Part shown: positions 35,594-45,394 of the stretch, piece by piece
Layout of the letters: every line of letters begins with the position of its first letter
Position numbering within the stretch: position 1 is the first letter of the stretch
Assembly (NCBI RefSeq): GCF_000368765.1
Contig: NZ_KB849659.1
Location: 51,028-115,027 of the forward strand
Reading direction: 5' to 3'
Source: Acinetobacter junii CIP 64.5
GTDB lineage: Bacteria > Pseudomonadota > Gammaproteobacteria > Pseudomonadales > Moraxellaceae
DNA length: 64,000 nucleotides
Made by a program: the position numbers and the translations under genes
The notes under the pieces: model-generated
What the model saw: only the letters and a program-made list of their open reading frames with translations
What the model was told of the DNA's origin: nothing
Databases searched by the model: none

Positions 35594-37027
35594 ATGACGG
35601 TGATACATAATCAGTCTTCAGGTGATGATGCACCTCAAGACTTACAACGAAAACTTTCCAATCGCCATTTGCAATTGATTGCTATTGGTGGCGCGATTGG
35701 GACTGGACTGTTCATGGGTTCAGGAAAAACCATCTCCCTTGCTGGTCCATCAATCTTGTTTATTTACATGATTATTGGTGGCATGTTCTTCTTTTTGATG
35801 CGAGCACTCGGTGAATTGTTGCTTGCCAATTTACAGTACAAATCTTTCGTCGATATGGCACACGATCTGATTGGACCGTGGGCCGGATATTATTTGGGTT
35901 GGACCTATTGGTTAGGTTGGGTCTTGGTCGGTATTGCGGACTTAGCTGCCGTGATTAATTATCTTGGTTTTTGGCTGCCTGATGAAACGACCTTTACTCC
36001 AATAGGACAGGCGCTGATTAGTGCGGGCTGCGTATTATTCGTTTTGGCGTTGAATTTACTTACGGTCAAATTGTTTGGTGAAGTCGAGTTCTGGTTTGCA
36101 CTGATTAAAATCTTGGCGATTATTGGTTTGATTGGGGTTGGGGGCTATATGATTTTTAGTCACTTTACCGCATCTCATGGCACAGTGGCTTCACTCAATA
36201 ATATTTGGTCGCATGGTGGTATGTTCCCGAAAGGTGTTGATGGCTTCTTGGCTGGTTTCCAAATTGCCGTTTTTGCCTTTGTCGGAGTGGAGCTGATTGG
36301 AACCACGGCGGCAGAAACCAAAGACCCACATAAGAATCTTCCCAAAGCGATTAATGCGATTCCGATTCGTATTATTTTGTTCTATGTCTTAGCTTTATTG
36401 GTGGTGATGGCTGTGACACCGTGGGATCAAATTCGCGCAGATAAAAGTCCATTCGTTGAGTTATTCCTGAATGCGGGGATTGTGACCTCAGCGATCATCA
36501 TGAATTTAGTAGTGTTGTCTTCGGTGATGTCGTCGATGAACAGTGGTGTTTTTTCTACCAGTCGTATGTTGTTTGGTCTGTCAAAAGATGGTCAGGCGCC
36601 GAATTCATTTAGTCGCTTATCCAAAAGTGCAGTGCCAGCAAATGGTCTGATCTTCTCATGTGTATTTATCATGGGTGGAGCTGTGCTTCAGTATTTTGTC
36701 CCGAACACCATGGAAGCCTTTACTTTGGCAAGTTCGCTTTGTGTGATCCTGTTTATTAGCGTATGGAGCTTGATTATGGTCTGCTACATTCGCTATCGCA
36801 AATTACGTCCAGAGTTACATGAACAGTCTAAATTTAAAATGCCAGGCGGCGTGTTCATGTCTTATGTGGTGATCGCATTCTTGTTGTTCACTTTGGTGAT
36901 TTTGACACTCGAACCTGACACGCTAAAAGCGCTGTATGTGAGTCCGTTGTGGGTGGTGATTTTAGCGGTGACCTATCAAGTATTATACAAACCACGTATG
37001 CGTAAACTTGGACGTGAATTGGCTTAA
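35594..37027 (+). CDS. cycA: D-serine/D-alanine/glycine permease (CycA-like)
   Basis: Inner-membrane APC-superfamily amino acid/proton symporter with 12 predicted helices, 477 residues. The N-terminal signature is LQRKLSNRHLQLIAIGGAIG with TGLFMGSGKTI, followed by ELLLANLQYKSFVDMAHD and FVGVELIGTTAAETKDPHK, as in CycA. Its place right after dadA-alr-ridA strongly suggests uptake of D- and L-alanine. A terminator and its own leader separate it from ridA, so it can be expressed independently. Confidence 0.93.
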   Translation: MTVIHNQSSGDDAPQDLQRKLSNRHLQLIAIGGAIGTGLFMGSGKTISLAGPSILFIYMIIGGMFFFLMRALGELLLANLQYKSFVDMAHDLIGPWAGYYLGWTYWLGWVLVGIADLAAVINYLGFWLPDETTFTPIGQALISAGCVLFVLALNLLTVKLFGEVEFWFALIKILAIIGLIGVGGYMIFSHFTASHGTVASLNNIWSHGGMFPKGVDGFLAGFQIAVFAFVGVELIGTTAAETKDPHKNLPKAINAIPIRIILFYVLALLVVMAVTPWDQIRADKSPFVELFLNAGIVTSAIIMNLVVLSSVMSSMNSGVFSTSRMLFGLSKDGQAPNSFSRLSKSAVPANGLIFSCVFIMGGAVLQYFVPNTMEAFTLASSLCVILFISVWSLIMVCYIRYRKLRPELHEQSKFKMPGGVFMSYVVIAFLLFTLVILTLEPDTLKALYVSPLWVVILAVTYQVLYKPRMRKLGRELA

Positions 37028-37048
37028 TCGATTCATTTGCATCTCCCA

Positions 37049-37085
37049 TAAAAAGAGCTGATCTAACTAGATCGGCTCTTTTTAT
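37049..37085. terminator. Bidirectional terminator between cycA and the LysR gene
   Basis: 17-bp arms 37049-37065 and 37069-37085 with one G-T mismatch and A/T runs on either side. It lies between convergent genes. Confidence 0.88.
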
Positions 37086-37102
37086 ATCTACGCCGAGAAG
37101 TA

Positions 37103-37984
37103 TTAATCAACCAATAAATGCTGATATTTATCTGCCTGTTTACGTAAATAATCCCAGACCAGTTTAATCCGTGGCTCATGCTGTAAATCTACAAAGGTAA
37201 GCATCCAGAAAGTATGATTAAAACGTACTTGTTCAGCTAAAACATCCTGAAGTTCAGGTTTATCATGGGCTAAAAATTTTGGCAAAATTGCTAATCCAGC
37301 ACCTGCACTTACTGCGATTTGCTGTGCCAAAATACTGCTACTGCGAAAATTTGCAGTGAGTTTTAAGGGTAAACGTTCTAGACAATACAGCTCAGGGCTA
37401 TAGACCAAATCATCAATATAATTAACAAAACGATGTTGGGTTAAATCCTCTAATCCACGAATTGGTGGATGTTGAGACAGATAGTTTTGGCTGCCATAAA
37501 TCTTTAATGTGTAATCTGACAGTCGCGTGATGATATAAGGTCCAGACGTTGGTCGATCAATAGACACCACAATATCCGCTTCACGATGCGAGAGTTTAAT
37601 CATCTTCGGCACAGGAATCAGGTCAATCGTGAGTTGAGGATAGTGAATCGAAAATTCTGCTAATAGTCGTGCAAGAAATGCGGTACCAAATCCTTCAGGT
37701 GTGCCAATTCGCACACGACCTTGCAAAGGTTGATGCGGTTTCTCAATCTGAAGAAAGGCCTGTTCCATTTGTTCAACCAGCGGAACAAGAGCTAATCCTT
37801 CCATCGTTAGTTCATAACCTGATGCTTCACGCTTGAACAAAGTCATGCCTAAAGCCAGCTCCAATGCTTGAATCCGTCGAGCTACGGTACTGTGTTCCAC
37901 GCCAATAATGCGTGCTGCATTGGTCAAGGTTTTGGTTCTCGCTAAAACCAGAAAAAACTGTAGATGATCCCAATCCACTTTCAT
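37103..37984 (-). CDS. LysR-family transcriptional regulator (probable regulator of the mms operon)
   Basis: A 293-residue LysR protein. The N-terminal HTH is DHLQFFLVLARTKTLTNAAR with VEHSTVARRIQALELALG. The effector domain starts near RVRIGTPEGFGTAFLARLL. The frame extends to 38068; ATG at 37984 (MKVDWDHLQFF) fits the family start, with 37996 as a close alternative. It diverges from mmsA with about 165 bp between, the usual LysR arrangement, so control of valine catabolism is likely. The effector is unknown. Confidence 0.9.
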   Translation of the reverse strand: MKVDWDHLQFFLVLARTKTLTNAARIIGVEHSTVARRIQALELALGMTLFKREASGYELTMEGLALVPLVEQMEQAFLQIEKPHQPLQGRVRIGTPEGFGTAFLARLLAEFSIHYPQLTIDLIPVPKMIKLSHREADIVVSIDRPTSGPYIITRLSDYTLKIYGSQNYLSQHPPIRGLEDLTQHRFVNYIDDLVYSPELYCLERLPLKLTANFRSSSILAQQIAVSAGAGLAILPKFLAHDKPELQDVLAEQVRFNHTFWMLTFVDLQHEPRIKLVWDYLRKQADKYQHLLVD

Positions 37985-38149
37985 TGTTATTGTCATCCCT
38001 GTGCATATTTGCACATCAATCGTGCATGAATTTGCGTTGGTGGTCAAAGCATTCTTTGCTAGTCTCAAACAAATGTTAAAAAAAGAAAATACGACGAATC
38101 GCTATTTTCGAACATCTGAACACAATAAAAATAGGCCTATGGAGAGGTT

Positions 38150-39667
38150 ATGAATACAATCCAGAAAATCGAGCTGGACACAGCTAAGCTACTCATTAAT
38201 GGACAGTTGATCGAGTCTGAAACCCAACACTGGCAAGATATCGTCAATCCTGCGACACAGGAAGTCATCGGTCGCGTACCTTTTGCAACAGTGCAGGAAG
38301 TGGATGCAGCGATTCAAGCTGCACAAGATGCTTTTGCCACTTGGCGTCAAACACCGATTCAAGCACGTATGCGCATTATGCTGAAGCTACAAGACTTGAT
38401 TCGTGCCAACATGAAAGAGATCGCGAAAGTACTGACTGCTGAGCAAGGCAAAACCTTAGCCGATGCAGAAGGTGATATCCAGCGTGGCTTAGAAGTGGTT
38501 GAGCACGCTTGTTCTGTCGGTACTTTGCAAATGGGCGAGTACATCGAAGGCGTAGCACGTGGTGTTGATACCTATACTTTGCAACAACCATTGGGTGTTT
38601 GTGCGGGCATCACTCCATTTAATTTCCCAGCCATGATTCCATTGTGGATGTTCCCGATGGCGATTGTTTGTGGCAATACCTTCGTACTCAAACCCTCTGA
38701 ACAAGACCCATTAACCACGATGATGTTGGTCGAACTTGCGATTCAAGCAGGTGTACCTGCTGGTGTGTTGAATGTGGTTCATGGTGGCAAAGAAGTAGTC
38801 GATCGTCTCTGTACACATCCACACATTAAAGCGATTTCCTTTGTCGGTTCAACTGCGGTGGGTACGCATGTGTATAACCTCGCAGGGCAACATGGCAAAC
38901 GTGTGCAATCGATGATGGGGGCGAAAAACCATGTGGTGGTGATGCCTGATGCCAACAAAGAACAAACCCTCAATGCTTTAGTCGGTGCGGCTTTTGGTGC
39001 TGCAGGACAGCGTTGCATGGCACTTTCAGTTGCTGTGATGGTGGGTGAAAGTAAGCAATGGGTTCAAGAGTTGGTTGAAAAAGCCAAAACCTTGAAAGTT
39101 AATGCAGGACATGAGCCGAATACAGATATCGGACCTGTCATTTCTCAACGTGCCAAAGCGCGTGTGATTGATTTGATCAATAGTGGTGTCGAGCAAGGCG
39201 CAGAGCTGTTACTCGATGGTCGTGATGTGCAAGTTAAAGGTTATGAGTCTGGTAACTTTGTTGGAGCGACCATTTTTAATGGCGTGACCACAGACATGCG
39301 TATCTATAAAGAAGAAATCTTTGGTCCTGTATTGGCAATTATTTCTGTTGATACTTTGGAAGAAGCGATTGAGCTGATCAATGCCAATCCATTTGGTAAT
39401 GGTGTTGGACTCTTTACTCAAAGTGGTGCGACAGCACGTACCTTCCAAAACTTAATTGATATTGGTCAAGTGGGGATCAATATTCCAATTCCTGTGCCAG
39501 TGCCATTCTTTAGCTTTACAGGTTCGCGTGGTTCAAAACTAGGTGATTTAGGTCCTTATGGTAAGCAAGGGGTACAGTTCTATACACAAACCAAAACCAT
39601 TACTAGTCGTTGGTTTGAAGATAGCCATGAAGTTGGCGGTGTAAATACCACCATTAGTTTACGTTAA
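38150..39667 (+). CDS. mmsA: Methylmalonate-semialdehyde dehydrogenase (acylating)
   Basis: CoA-dependent aldehyde dehydrogenase of 505 residues. It converts (S)-methylmalonate semialdehyde to propionyl-CoA in valine catabolism. Catalytic Cys lies in [20 protein letters not shown]-binding in FVGSTAVG, and family motifs in [19 protein letters not shown] and [19 protein letters not shown]. It is the first gene of a seven-gene operon, divergent from a LysR regulator. The propionyl-CoA product can enter the methylcitrate cycle encoded at 20-25 kb. Confidence 0.96.
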   Translation: MNTIQKIELDTAKLLINGQLIESETQHWQDIVNPATQEVIGRVPFATVQEVDAAIQAAQDAFATWRQTPIQARMRIMLKLQDLIRANMKEIAKVLTAEQGKTLADAEGDIQRGLEVVEHACSVGTLQMGEYIEGVARGVDTYTLQQPLGVCAGITPFNFPAMIPLWMFPMAIVCGNTFVLKPSEQDPLTTMMLVELAIQAGVPAGVLNVVHGGKEVVDRLCTHPHIKAISFVGSTAVGTHVYNLAGQHGKRVQSMMGAKNHVVVMPDANKEQTLNALVGAAFGAAGQRCMALSVAVMVGESKQWVQELVEKAKTLKVNAGHEPNTDIGPVISQRAKARVIDLINSGVEQGAELLLDGRDVQVKGYESGNFVGATIFNGVTTDMRIYKEEIFGPVLAIISVDTLEEAIELINANPFGNGVGLFTQSGATARTFQNLIDIGQVGINIPIPVPVPFFSFTGSRGSKLGDLGPYGKQGVQFYTQTKTITSRWFEDSHEVGGVNTTISLR

Positions 39668-39680
39668 GGGGGAATCAGGG

Positions 39681-40571
39681 ATGAATATCGCCTTTATCGG
39701 TCTTGGAAATATGGGTGGCAGAATGGCCCATAACCTGCTCAAAGCAGGACTTACAGTCTATGGTTATGATCTCAGTGAAGTGGCGAATCAGCACTTTGCT
39801 GAAGCGGGTGGTGTGGTCTGCGACAGTCCACAAGCAGCAGCCCAACAAGCAGATGTGGTGATCACCATGTTACCAGCAGCTAAGCATGTCAAAGAGGTTT
39901 ACCTCGGTGAGGAGGGCGTGTTGGAAGTCTTGAAGGCAGGGGCATTGTGTATTGATAGCAGTACCATTGACCCGCAGACCATCAAAGATATCGCTGCGCT
40001 TGCGCAAACTAAAAATATTCACATCTGTGATGCGCCTGTGTCGGGTGGCACCATTGGCGCGCAAGCAGGTACTCTCACTTTTATGGTGGGTGCCAATGAT
40101 CAGACCTTTGAGGAAGTCAAACCTGTGCTCAGCCACATAGGCAAGAATGTCATTCATTGTGGTGATGTTGGCGCAGGACAAATTGCCAAGATTTGCAATA
40201 ACCTGATTCTTGGAATCTCGATGGCTGCTGTGGCAGAGGGCATGGCATTGGGTGCCAAATTGGGGATCGACCCACAAGCATTGGCAGGTGTTGTGAACAC
40301 CTCAAGTGGTCGTTGCTGGAGTTCAGAGATTTGTAATCCGTGGCCACATATCAATGAAAATGCACCTGCTTCACGTGGCTATCAAGATGGTTTTGCGACA
40401 CAACTGATGCTGAAAGATTTAGGTCTGGCAGTCGAGGCAGCAGGTCAGGTCAAACAGCCTATTTTGTTAGGTGGCATGGTACAGCAGATGTATCAGCAGA
40501 TGTGTATGCGTGGAAATGCGCATTTGGATTTCTCCAGCATTATCCAGCAATACCTACCAGACCAAGTTTAA
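39681..40571 (+). CDS. mmsB: 3-hydroxyisobutyrate dehydrogenase
   Basis: NAD-dependent beta-hydroxyacid dehydrogenase of 296 residues giving methylmalonate semialdehyde for MmsA. The Rossmann motif is IAFIGLGNMGGRMAHNLLKA. The substrate-binding DAPVSGGTIGAQAGTLTFMVG and the catalytic-Lys region GAGQIAKICNNLILG are diagnostic. It starts 14 nt after mmsA. GGGGGAATC-type sequence precedes the ATG. Order mmsA-mmsB is as in Pseudomonas. Confidence 0.95.
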   Translation: MNIAFIGLGNMGGRMAHNLLKAGLTVYGYDLSEVANQHFAEAGGVVCDSPQAAAQQADVVITMLPAAKHVKEVYLGEEGVLEVLKAGALCIDSSTIDPQTIKDIAALAQTKNIHICDAPVSGGTIGAQAGTLTFMVGANDQTFEEVKPVLSHIGKNVIHCGDVGAGQIAKICNNLILGISMAAVAEGMALGAKLGIDPQALAGVVNTSSGRCWSSEICNPWPHINENAPASRGYQDGFATQLMLKDLGLAVEAAGQVKQPILLGGMVQQMYQQMCMRGNAHLDFSSIIQQYLPDQV

Positions 40572-40653
40572 ACATCAAGCCATTGGATGGCTTGTAAACC
40601 AATAAATGCAACTCTGTCGTAAATAACTACAAATCCAGACTGAGGGAATAGAG

Positions 40654-42303
40654 ATGTTGAATTATAAAGATGTGGCAAATGCATTTGATTTTGAAAATAC
40701 GGCTCAACACATGTTGTCAGGTTCGTTGGATGCACTCAATGCATGCTTTGAGTGTTGTGACCGACATGTAGATGGTGAAAAAGTTGCTTTGTACTGGCAA
40801 GGCAAAGATGGGCGTAAGGAACAATATACCTTTGCGCAATTCAAACAGTGGTCCAGTCAATTTGCTAATTTTCTAAAATCACAAGGTGTACAGGCAGGTG
40901 ATCGTATTTCGGGTTTATTACCACGAACGCCTGAGCTGATCGTGACGATTTTAGCCGCATGGCGAATTGGAGCCGTATATCAACCGCTGTTTACTGCTTT
41001 TGGGCCAAAAGCGATTGAGCATCGTATTCAACTTGCACAAAGCAAATTAGTCGTCACGGATGTGGGTAATCGCAGCAAGCTCGATGAAGTTGAACAATGT
41101 CCAGCTATCGTGACCGTTGCTGATACAGAAGGTTCAGTGCTCAAAGCCAGCGATTTTAATTTTTGGCAGGAGCTGAATCAGCAGTCTGATCAATGTGAAT
41201 TAGTCATGCGTAATTTGCATGATCCATTCTTATTGATGTTTATCTCAGGTACTACTGGACCTGCAAAACCGCTCGAAGTTCCACTAAAAGCCTTGATTGC
41301 ATTTGGTCGCTATATGCAAGATGCGATTGGCTTAACTGAAGATGATGCTTTTTGGAATATTGCTGATCCGGGTTGGGCCTATGGTTTGTACTATGCGATT
41401 ACGGGGCCGTTATTCTTGGGACATGCGACGTTGTTCTACGAGGGTGGATTTAGTACGGATAGTTTGTGTCAAATTGTCAAGGATTATCAAATCACCAATT
41501 TGGCAGGTGCACCAACGGCTTATCGTATGATGATGGCGGCTGATCCAGCACAAATGGCGCCGTTAAAAGGTCAGTTCCGTGTGGTCAGCAGTGCAGGTGA
41601 GCCACTGAATCCAGAAGTGATTCGCTGGTTCAAACAAGTTTTAGATGCGCCGATTTACGATCATTACGGACAAACTGAAGTGGGTATGGTGGTCTGTAAC
41701 CATCACGGTTTAAGCCATGAAATACGTGCGGGTGCGGCAGGTTTTCCAAGTCCAGGTTATCGGGTTGCCGTGGTCAATGAACAAGGCGAAGAGCTTCCGC
41801 CAGACACCGCCGGAATTTTAGCGGTGGATATCAGCCAGTCACCAATGATGTGGTTTGGTGGTTATAAAGAAAGCCGTAAATCACCTTTTGTTGGCAATTA
41901 TTACTTAACAGGCGATACCGCTGAGTTACATAGTGATGGCAGTATGAGTTTTGTAGGGCGTAGCGATGATGTGATCACCACATCTGGTTATCGCATCGGT
42001 CCATTTGATGTTGAAAGTGCTTTGCTTGAACATGATGCGGTAATTGAAGCCGCAGTGATTGGTGTGCCTGATCCAGATCGTACTGAACTGGTTAAAGCCT
42101 TTGTGATTTTAGCGGCAGGCGTGCAGTCTACGGTTGCTTTGGCAGAAGAATTAAGCCAATTTGTGAAAAAACGTCTTTCTGCACATGCATATCCACGTCT
42201 AGTGGAATTTGTCACCGAGTTGCCGAAGACGCCAAGTGGTAAAATCCAACGTTTTTTATTGCGTAATCAGGAAATTGCTAAGCAACAAGCAAAAGCAGGG
42301 TAA
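40654..42303 (+). CDS. AMP-forming acyl-CoA synthetase of the valine operon
   Basis: A 549-residue acyl-adenylate-forming enzyme. Motif A3 reads [19 protein letters not shown], slightly unusual because the common SGTTG-x-PKG ends in PAKP. Later motifs are [48 protein letters not shown] and the catalytic lysine in TPSGKIQRF. In an mms operon it would activate isobutyrate, propionate or a similar short acid. It lies 82 nt after mmsB and 11 nt before the acyl-CoA dehydrogenase. Substrate is inferred from context. Confidence 0.88.
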   Translation: MLNYKDVANAFDFENTAQHMLSGSLDALNACFECCDRHVDGEKVALYWQGKDGRKEQYTFAQFKQWSSQFANFLKSQGVQAGDRISGLLPRTPELIVTILAAWRIGAVYQPLFTAFGPKAIEHRIQLAQSKLVVTDVGNRSKLDEVEQCPAIVTVADTEGSVLKASDFNFWQELNQQSDQCELVMRNLHDPFLLMFISGTTGPAKPLEVPLKALIAFGRYMQDAIGLTEDDAFWNIADPGWAYGLYYAITGPLFLGHATLFYEGGFSTDSLCQIVKDYQITNLAGAPTAYRMMMAADPAQMAPLKGQFRVVSSAGEPLNPEVIRWFKQVLDAPIYDHYGQTEVGMVVCNHHGLSHEIRAGAAGFPSPGYRVAVVNEQGEELPPDTAGILAVDISQSPMMWFGGYKESRKSPFVGNYYLTGDTAELHSDGSMSFVGRSDDVITTSGYRIGPFDVESALLEHDAVIEAAVIGVPDPDRTELVKAFVILAAGVQSTVALAEELSQFVKKRLSAHAYPRLVEFVTELPKTPSGKIQRFLLRNQEIAKQQAKAG

Positions 42304-42314
42304 GGGAAATAACA

Positions 42315-43442
42315 ATGCAATTTACCGAAGAACAATTGTTAATTCGTGATATGGCGAAAAGTTTCGCCCAAGAACAAATCAAACCGAATGCCAGTGATTG
42401 GGATCGAGATGGCACCTTTCCCAAAGCTGCGTTGGCGCAGATGGGGCAGCTTGGTTTTATGGGGATGCTCGTCCCAGAGCAATGGGGTGGGTCAGATACG
42501 GGAAATTTGGCCTATGTATTGGCACTCGAAGAAGTTGCAGCAGCAGATGGTGCGACCTCGACTATTATGAGCGTGCATAATTCGGTGGGCTGTGTACCTA
42601 TTTTAAAGTTTGGTAATGACGAGCAAAAAGAACGCTTTTTAAAGCCCTTAGCCCAAGGTGAAATGATCGGAGCCTTTGCTTTAACCGAACCTCATACCGG
42701 TTCGGATGCTGCAGCTATCAAAACTCGCGCGGTTAAAGATGGTGATGATTATATTCTGAATGGTGCAAAGCAGTTTATTACTTCCGGTCATAATGCAGGG
42801 GTGATTATCGTCTTTGCCGTGACTGACCCAAGCGCAGGTAAAAAGGGTATTAGTGCCTTTCTCGTGCCACGTGATACACCCGGATATGAGGTCATTCGTG
42901 TCGAAGAAAAGTTAGGTTTACATGCTTCGGATACCTGTCAGATTGCTTTGACCGATGTACGTGTGCATAAAAGTTTGATGTTGGGTAAAGAAGGCGAGGG
43001 TCTGAAAATTGCACTTGCTAATTTAGAAGGTGGTCGTATCGGGATTGCAGCACAAGCAGTGGGTTTGGCGCGTGCAGCTTTAGAAGAAGCCACGCACTAT
43101 GCCAAAGAACGTCTGACATTTGGTAAACCAATTTTCGAGCATCAAGCGATTGCCTTCCGCCTTGCCAGTATGGCAACAGAGATCGAAGCTGCACGACAAC
43201 TGGTTCATTATGCTGCACGTCTCAAAGAAGCGGGTCAGCCTTGTTTGAATGAAGCATCGATGGCCAAATTATTTGCTTCTGAAATGTCAGAGCGTGTTTG
43301 TTCAAGTGCCTTACAGGTCTTTGGTGGTTATGGCTATCTGAAAGATTTTCCAATCGAGAGAATTTATCGTGATGCACGAATTTGTCAGATTTATGAAGGT
43401 ACTAGCGATATTCAACGTTTAGTGATCGCACGTAGTCTATAA
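42315..43442 (+). CDS. Acyl-CoA dehydrogenase (probable isobutyryl-CoA dehydrogenase)
   Basis: FAD-dependent, 375 residues. The family signatures are [59 protein letters not shown] and the catalytic-Glu region [17 protein letters not shown] near the C-terminus. It is placed between an acyl-CoA ligase and an enoyl-CoA hydratase in a valine operon. The expected step is isobutyryl-CoA to methacrylyl-CoA. It hands electrons to ETF. Length and context fit short/branched-chain enzymes; exact chain specificity is inferred. Confidence 0.92.
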   Translation: MQFTEEQLLIRDMAKSFAQEQIKPNASDWDRDGTFPKAALAQMGQLGFMGMLVPEQWGGSDTGNLAYVLALEEVAAADGATSTIMSVHNSVGCVPILKFGNDEQKERFLKPLAQGEMIGAFALTEPHTGSDAAAIKTRAVKDGDDYILNGAKQFITSGHNAGVIIVFAVTDPSAGKKGISAFLVPRDTPGYEVIRVEEKLGLHASDTCQIALTDVRVHKSLMLGKEGEGLKIALANLEGGRIGIAAQAVGLARAALEEATHYAKERLTFGKPIFEHQAIAFRLASMATEIEAARQLVHYAARLKEAGQPCLNEASMAKLFASEMSERVCSSALQVFGGYGYLKDFPIERIYRDARICQIYEGTSDIQRLVIARSL

Positions 43443-43460
43443 AACTCAAACAAGGATTGA

Positions 43461-44237
43461 ATGATGCAGTGGCAAACTATTTTATTGGAAAAGCGTAATG
43501 GTGTTGGGTTAATTACTCTCAATCGTCCTAAAGCTTTAAATGCGCTTAACAGTGAATTGATCAGTGAAGTGAATCAAGCCCTCGACCAACTGGAAAAGGA
43601 TGGTGAGATTGGTTGTATTGTGTTGGCAGGTTCAGAAAAAGCTTTTGCAGCAGGCGCGGATATTAAGGAAATGGCACAGCTGAATTTTCCTGATATTTAT
43701 TTTGATGATTTTTTTCATCTTGCAGATCGTATTGCCCAACGCCGTAAACCTTTGATTGCTGCGGTGAGTGGCTATGCTTTGGGTGGTGGTTGTGAATTGG
43801 CACTGATGTGTGACTTTATCTACTGCGCTGAGAATGCCAAGTTCGGCTTACCGGAAGTGACTTTGGGCGTAATTCCGGGAATTGGTGGAACACAACGTTT
43901 AACTCATGCCATTGGTAAAGCTAAAGCCATGGAAATGTGCCTCACCGCACGACAAATGGGTGCAGTAGAAGCTGAGTTATGTGGTTTGGTTGCACGTGTA
44001 TTCAACAAAGAAGACCTACTCGAACAAACCCTACAAGCCGCTGAACAAATTGCGACACGTTCTCTGACCGCAAACATGATGCTGAAAGAAACCATTAATC
44101 GAGCGTTTGAAGTCAATTTGACCGAAGGATTACGATTTGAACGACGCATGTTCCATTCTATTTTTGCCACTGCGGACCAAAAAGAAGGCATGCAAGCTTT
44201 TGTTGAAAAGCGGCAGGCAAATTTTAAAAATCAATAA
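43461..44237 (+). CDS. Enoyl-CoA hydratase (methacrylyl-CoA hydration)
   Basis: Crotonase-family protein of 258 residues. Both catalytic glutamates are present: Glu112 in GGGCELALMCD and Glu132 in FGLPEVTLGVIPG, 20 residues apart as in rat mitochondrial hydratase. The oxyanion-hole segment KAFAAGADIKEMA is also intact. The start is ATGATG, so either Met may be used. Expected reaction is methacrylyl-CoA to 3-hydroxyisobutyryl-CoA. It starts 19 nt after the acyl-CoA dehydrogenase and 12 nt before the hydrolase. Confidence 0.93.
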   Translation: MMQWQTILLEKRNGVGLITLNRPKALNALNSELISEVNQALDQLEKDGEIGCIVLAGSEKAFAAGADIKEMAQLNFPDIYFDDFFHLADRIAQRRKPLIAAVSGYALGGGCELALMCDFIYCAENAKFGLPEVTLGVIPGIGGTQRLTHAIGKAKAMEMCLTARQMGAVEAELCGLVARVFNKEDLLEQTLQAAEQIATRSLTANMMLKETINRAFEVNLTEGLRFERRMFHSIFATADQKEGMQAFVEKRQANFKNQ

Positions 44238-44249
44238 GAGATCAATAAA

Positions 44250-45275
44250 ATGAACAAAGAAAATCACTTAATGATTGAGCAACAAGGTGGTCTAGGCATG
44301 ATCACCTTAGATCGAGTGACACATCTGAATGCATTATCACTAGAGATGATTGAGGGGATTCGAGCCCAACTTGAGCTTTGGCGAGATGATGCCGCTATCC
44401 AAGCGATTTTAATCAAATCGAACAGCCCGAAAGCCTTTTGTGCAGGAGGCGATATTCGCTATCTGTATGACAGTTATAAACTGGGCACGACCGATCATCA
44501 GGGGTATTTTAGTGCCGAATATAAGATGCTCACTACCATACGCGAGTACCATAAACCTGTCATCGTTCTGCTCGATGGTTATGTGCTTGGTGGTGGTTTT
44601 GGTTTAGCACAAGCCTGCCACATCATTGTGAGTAGTGAAAAATCACGCTTTGCCATGCCTGAAACAGCGATTGGTTTTTTCCCAGATGTCGGCGCTACTC
44701 ATTTCCTATCGCGCTTGGATGACATAGGCGTGTATATGGCGATTACAGGTGAGCAAATCAGTAGCAGTGATGCTCTTTATTTGGATTTGATTGACTACCA
44801 TGTTCCGAGCGAAAAATTACAAGCTTTGCAAGATGCCTTGGTTGCAGAAAACGATTTAAGTCAACAAAACATTGAATATATTGTGAGTTGCTTTATCACC
44901 CGCCCAGCAGAAAGTGAATTGAAACAGTATGCTGAAGCGATTCGTAAACATTTCGGTTTTCAACATTTGGATGAGATTGAGCAAAGTCTTGTAAATGAAC
45001 AAGATGAGCAGTTAAAAGCATGGGCAAGCAAATTACTGCATCTACTGCAACAACGCTCATTCGTAGCAAAACAAACTAGCTTGAAACTACAACATCTTGG
45101 ACGTGGGCTTTCCTTGCAGCAATGTATGCAACTAGAGCGTGATTTGCAGGATATTTGGTTTGAGCATGGAGACTTTATTGAAGGCGTGCGTGCACTGATT
45201 GTCGATAAAGACAAACAACCGCAATGGCAACAAGCCAATCCTGAACTAGAGCAAATATTAGAAAAGCTGAGCTAA
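44250..45275 (+). CDS. 3-hydroxyisobutyryl-CoA hydrolase
   Basis: Crotonase-superfamily thioesterase of 341 residues that releases free 3-hydroxyisobutyrate for MmsB. It is longer than the neighbouring hydratase, and carries KAFCAGGDIRYLYD and MPETAIGFFPDVGATHFLSRL. The latter holds the Glu and Asp typical of HIBCH enzymes. The C-terminal helical part (CMQLERDLQDIWFEHGDFIEG) matches the HIBCH extension. Together with the adjacent genes, a complete isobutyryl-CoA to propionyl-CoA path is encoded. Confidence 0.94.
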   Translation: MNKENHLMIEQQGGLGMITLDRVTHLNALSLEMIEGIRAQLELWRDDAAIQAILIKSNSPKAFCAGGDIRYLYDSYKLGTTDHQGYFSAEYKMLTTIREYHKPVIVLLDGYVLGGGFGLAQACHIIVSSEKSRFAMPETAIGFFPDVGATHFLSRLDDIGVYMAITGEQISSSDALYLDLIDYHVPSEKLQALQDALVAENDLSQQNIEYIVSCFITRPAESELKQYAEAIRKHFGFQHLDEIEQSLVNEQDEQLKAWASKLLHLLQQRSFVAKQTSLKLQHLGRGLSLQQCMQLERDLQDIWFEHGDFIEGVRALIVDKDKQPQWQQANPELEQILEKLS

Positions 45276-45394
45276 GTACGGCTCATCCGATTGTTATCAC
45301 AAAGGAGAAATACAAGCAGGACGTAGACTTTTGATCAAGCATGATCATCAGCATAAAAATTCAGAATAAAAATTTCCAAGAAAGGAAAATGAAG